The notes under the pieces were generated by a model that was not told the origin of the DNA, did not search any database, and was given only the letters and a program-made list of their open reading frames with translations. This document shows positions 60,107 through 64,000 of a DNA stretch of 64,000 nt, piece after piece. Position numbers and translations under genes: made by a program. The first letter of the stretch is position 1; each line of letters starts with the position of its first letter. Where the stretch lies: positions 6,566,501-6,630,500 of the forward strand of contig NC_092569.1 in assembly GCF_037975245.1 (NCBI RefSeq), written 5' to 3'. The stretch comes from Apostichopus japonicus (lineage: Eukaryota; Echinodermata; Holothuroidea; Aspidochirotida; Stichopodidae).

Positions 60107-61589
60107 CTTCAAGCGTGTATAGTCAAGGTGAAGGAGCATAGAAATAGAGAAATGGCGAGCGGTCGATTCGGGCGCTTTGGAAGTGATGGAGAAGTCCGAA
60201 TTTCGATATAGCCTACCTATAACTAGTAGTAGTAGGCATAGTATTAACTACTGTAGTTACTACTAGTACTAGCCTACTACTACTAGGCGTAACTGTATTT
60301 TAGGAATGTAACTGTGTTAGCCTTACTTAGGCCTGCAAACTGTACTGCCAGTGTCATGCACGGCAATTCACTCTGGTATTTTAATAATTATTAGTACCCT
60401 AGGGCCTAGGATCAATACTTAGCTTCGTACTGGTGGATCCAAGGGGAGGGGTGTCGTGCTTTCCCAAAGGCGATTCACAATATGTCTAATGCCCCATTGT
60501 TTGTCCTTTGTACACTGTATAACAATGTGCAGCGTATTGTCTGCAATTTTGAAAAATATAATATTATTACCAAGTACTCCACATGTTCTTCAGCACTAGG
60601 CTATACTGTACGTATTTCGTGGACTTTTGTGGATGAAATTGGAAGCCCTCAGTTTGTAATGACTTTGTAAACTGCAGTGATTGAGATCCTTGTTTGGACA
60701 AGGTGTTGAGCTATTTTAATAAAATTGTGACAGGTGATCAGCATGAGATCCAAGAGAACTTGATATGTCATTCAAAAGCATGACTATACAGTCTGGCCTT
60801 AATTTCAAAAGATGGTTTACTGACAACACACCCTGGCAGAAGATGTCAATGATCGTTAACATGCTGATAAAAAAGATAGTACTAGCAGTATAGAAGCACA
60901 ACCAAAAAACATTGGAAAGGAAAGTTAAGCTGCACTCAAAGACACACAAAATATTTTGCATGGTTCCATGACTGGTCTATGGAAGTTGCCATCATGGTAT
61001 TGTATGAACGGAGACTCTGGAGCAAAATGTTGTTTCCATATTTAATGGAGTGGCACCTGGTTAATGGAGATCAAGCACAGTGTATGTAAAATACTGGTGT
61101 AAGTCTGAGCAACTGGATATTCGAAAGACTCCCCCATATTGGAATGTTACTTTTAGCTCGAACAAGCTATGCCACTTGAACTATTGTGACTCAGAATCTT
61201 CACTCTGTCAATCTATCTAGCTGTTATCCATCTGTTATTCATCTTTCTATAGTACCTTTTTGAAGTAACTACTGAATGGGTGGTGTGAAAGCCCCTCATA
61301 GCACTGGGACTGTATGACAGCCTTTGGCTTAGCCATCCTTTACCAACTTTAAACCGTGCAGTCTTGTGTTTGAGCAAGTGGGATTGCTTGACAAAAGATT
61401 GAACTATTAAGTTTATGTAGACAGCTCAAAATTGGCAAAATACAATTAGCTTCCTAGTTGTGTTAACATGTAATAGATAACCATCAAGGTGGTAATTTTG
61501 TTCACCATACATGTATCTGTGCTAGCAGCCTAGGAGTCATCATTTACAGTTTGTATTTAGGAATTCTATAAAAATTATGTCTATTTCTT

Positions 61590-61695
61590 TCAGGTTGACA
61601 CACGATGTGGTCGAGTACCTATTTATGAATCAAGTAGAGCCTTGTTTACAGGAAATCTGCAGCATATCATACAACATGCCAGTTTCAGGGTTTGC
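61590..61695 (+). other. Exon-like segment resembling the hAT interior at 47995-48105
   Basis: It is preceded by a polypyrimidine tract and TTTCTTTCAG. It shares GATGTGGTC, AGAGCCTTGTTTACA and ATGCCAGTTTC, in order, with the hAT element interior. One frame is open (VDTRCGRVPIYESSRALFTG and on). It may be a decayed relative of that element or a host exon captured by it; nothing here decides. Confidence 0.4.
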
Positions 61696-63229
61696 AAATC
61701 AATCAATCTTTTGGTATATATGACCAGTTTACAGCACTTGGTAACTTATCAGTAGTATTAAAAAAGCTATATAAATTTAGGGTTAAAATTTCACAACTTG
61801 AGTGTGGTATTACATTTATCTATGGTTGTTTAAGTGCTCTGGAAACTCTATTTGTGATGGATTTTTGTGAAAGTTGGATGCAATTTCCTCTGCAATGTCA
61901 CAATTGCAACCACAAGCATTCCTCTGGCAACTAGAAATGTTCATCCTCTCAGTTTAGTCACTGAGCCGGTGTTCGTTCAATCATCTGTTGGCAAAATTTT
62001 CAGACATTGAATGAGAAGAAATTCAATAATTTCACCTATGGCAGTTTGCAAAACTTTTGCCAAAAGTGGGCAAAACTGGCAAATACTCTACACAAAATAC
62101 AAGACATCACACTCATATTTTCATGCATATTGTGTTGAAACTTTTTATCTTTTCATTCTATTTATGTCAAGAGACATGCTGAAGGGCATAAGAAGCCTCA
62201 TAGAGAAAGGTTCATGAGTGCAGTAGTAGCAGAAAGAAATGACAGTAATCACATAGAGACTGATTTGGCTGGACATAACTGAAAATTATATGTTCTACTA
62301 GTTTTATCAATTTTTATGTCTTTCACCAGCCATGATTGCTAATAATGAAGGCATACTGTGCATACCTGAAAAGGCAATGGGTTGGGAGGAGGCATATTTC
62401 TTGGTTTTGCAGGTTTATGTGTATGTAGTTGTTTAAAGCTGCAGTATGGTATAATGCAGTTGAACCTCATATTGTGATAAGTTAAATACTGTCCCTGGAT
62501 ACAGTTAGTATTTTACCTTTGCAGACATTCTTAGATGTTTACTCATTTAGGTACTGTAAAACTTCATAGGATCAAGCAAATGATCCAAATAACTATGATT
62601 GATCACAATTCAAGTCAATTGAGAAAGCACTGTATGCAAGCAGAATAACAATTAGAATGGTTGTTCAGTGATGATAAAAAAAAGGGGGTGTGGCAGAAAA
62701 GGTTTGTAGGAATTTTTTCTCAAGTTGCTATCATAATTATCATATTTCTGCCACCTAATCATACAGTTAATCAAGAAGAATTTTATACTAGTGACTAATA
62801 ATTAGTAAGCAATGTTAAAATAAATAACAATTCTCAACATTAAAACGCTATAGAAATATGCCCTTTGCAAATCACAGGTGATATATGTTCTGTTCCTTTA
62901 TTGACAGATCTATTTAGTCTGAAAAGGTTCTTTTCACTGTGACAAGGTATTTTTTGTGGCATGAAATAGTTATCCTTCAGCAGGGTTCATATTATGTTAT
63001 TTTCTGAACATTGCAGTAAATGAACCCACCCATTGTATGTTAAGCATTCTGTGGTTTCAGTCAGTCTTTTCAGTCAATTAAAATTTCCTTGCTGTCAAGG
63101 TAGTATGCAATTACCTCTTTGTTTAATTAACAAGACATATCATGTTGCATTGTGCCTGGATCAAAAACAACAGTTAACTTAAATTTATGTGCATTTTGTG
63201 TACGGCATTTTGTAGTTTTGGTTCCTTGC

Positions 63230-63440
63230 TGAAAGCAAAGGAACCTTTGTAATCAGGTCGGTGTGTGTGTGTGTATATGTGTATGTGTGTGACACTTAAG
63301 TTTTTATGCACGATAACTCAACAAGGGCTATGATTGATCAATGCTATATTTGGTGGGTGGGTGGGTGGTCCATAATTTGTTGATAAAAATATTGATTTTG
63401 GTGCTCATATCATGAATATTAATGAGGTCACAGGGTTAAA
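63230..63440. repeat. Dispersed repeat with a (GT)n run
   Basis: It starts GAAAGCAAAGGAACCTTTGT with a (GT)n tract, followed by GCACGATAACTCAACAAGGG, ATTTGGTGGGTGGGTGG and CATGAATATTAATGAG. It resembles a dispersed repeat found in several marine invertebrates (memory only). Only one copy is in the window. Confidence 0.4.
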
Positions 63441-64000
63441 CCTACAGTAGACAACCATAAGTCACAGTCCCATCAAAAGTGAGTGTGTTATTGATAGGTA
63501 GCTTACACATGGTGATGTGTGTTACAATTGATAATGTGTGTATTTATGAGGAGGTGTGGCTTTGTAAGGCAATTATTGATCTTTCTTCATAATTACATAA
63601 TTGGAGTGTTCCCTGTATATCAATGAGCAGCAGCAGGAACCATGAAATATTTTCATTCTGGTTGACAGTACCTTGCTATGCCAAATGTATCTTGGAAATA
63701 CCATAGCTGGTTGTGTTTCATATGTAAATTAGTATGTGTGCTTTGTGCTTGCTTATTTCTACTTACGATCTAGTTGCTGGAAAAAAGCAGTGATTTGTTT
63801 TGTTATTCAAGTGATATCAAAGCATATTTGTGGTGAATAAAGGCAATACTTTAATCTGGTGACATTGCAACAAGAGGACTGTACTTGGCGATTTCAATAA
63901 ACTCAAGTCTCAATTGATAATGGTATTTGGTTGTTTATTTCATTAACTATTATTGACAGTTGGATAAAAATCCACATTCTTGACATTTTTATTATTACGG

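Larger units (their letters stand above)
57269..64000. other. Region upstream of GNL2, no gene assigned
   Basis: The GNL2 promoter should lie just above 57268, but no TATA box is evident. A frame at 57513-57845 (110 codons, arginine-rich start, no known domain) and one at 60009-60122 (38 codons, in a CpG-richer patch with CCAAT boxes upstream) could be first exons of plus-strand genes but cannot be supported. A 27-bp repeat (58005-58140), a TGACCTT repeat (58975-59330), a palindrome (60085-60106), an exon-like segment (61590-61695) and a dispersed repeat (63230-63440) are listed separately. Otherwise 59340-60000, 60130-61580 and 61700-63220 show nothing. Confidence 0.5.

Overview
This is an animal nuclear DNA window, AT-rich, with spliced genes (GT-AG introns), many small non-autonomous DNA transposons, non-LTR retrotransposon scraps and large intronic tandem arrays. 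No bacterial operon, rRNA, tRNA gene or CRISPR array was seen. The gene complement (GNL2, an FBXO25/FBXO32-type F-box gene, a glutaredoxin-DEP-DUF547 fusion), the repeat types and the frequent AGGCCT-like motifs fit a marine invertebrate, most likely a non-vertebrate deuterostome such as an echinoderm. That taxonomic call is an inference.

Three protein-coding genes can be rebuilt completely from sequence, with every exon joined in a consistent codon phase. (1) Minus strand, 19233 to 885: nine exons, 488 residues. It fuses an N-terminal glutaredoxin (CPHC), a DEP domain and a C-terminal DUF547 domain. (2) Plus strand, 21206 to 31748: nine exons, 366 residues, an FBXO25/FBXO32 (atrogin-1) family F-box protein. 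(3) Minus strand, 57268 to 37570: fifteen exons, 777 residues, nucleolar GTPase GNL2 (NGP-1/Nog2), with circularly permuted G motifs. Genes 1 and 2 are head to head about 2 kb apart; genes 2 and 3 are convergent, with about 5.8 kb between them. From 57269 to 64000 no gene is assigned.

Most of the remaining sequence is mobile or tandem DNA. Eight terminal-inverted-repeat elements have perfect 8-bp target-site duplications (hAT-like): 264-545, 6185-6553, 16978-17310, 25076-27843, 25518-27106, 25894-26544, 43362-43730 and 47070-48712. Three of these are nested one inside another, each with intact duplications. A second family with CAGGG ends and 6-bp duplications has three copies. A third (ends AAGGGTG...GCCTT, flanked by TTAA or TTAA-like sequence) has three copies. 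A foldback element carrying telomere-like TTAGGG units has two copies in opposite orientation. Tandem arrays include a 113-bp array with trimeric higher-order order, a 75-bp array, a roughly 50-bp array that stops about 15 bp from a GNL2 exon, a 2.8-kb 54-bp array and a 19-bp array whose three reading frames encode the same periodic peptide. Small tandem duplications at two GNL2 exon ends have copied splice donors into the neighbouring intron.

No new defence or biosynthetic system was found. The items most worth following are the three-domain fusion protein, the triple nested hAT insertion, the conserved internal core shared by elements with different termini, and the duplicated splice donors.
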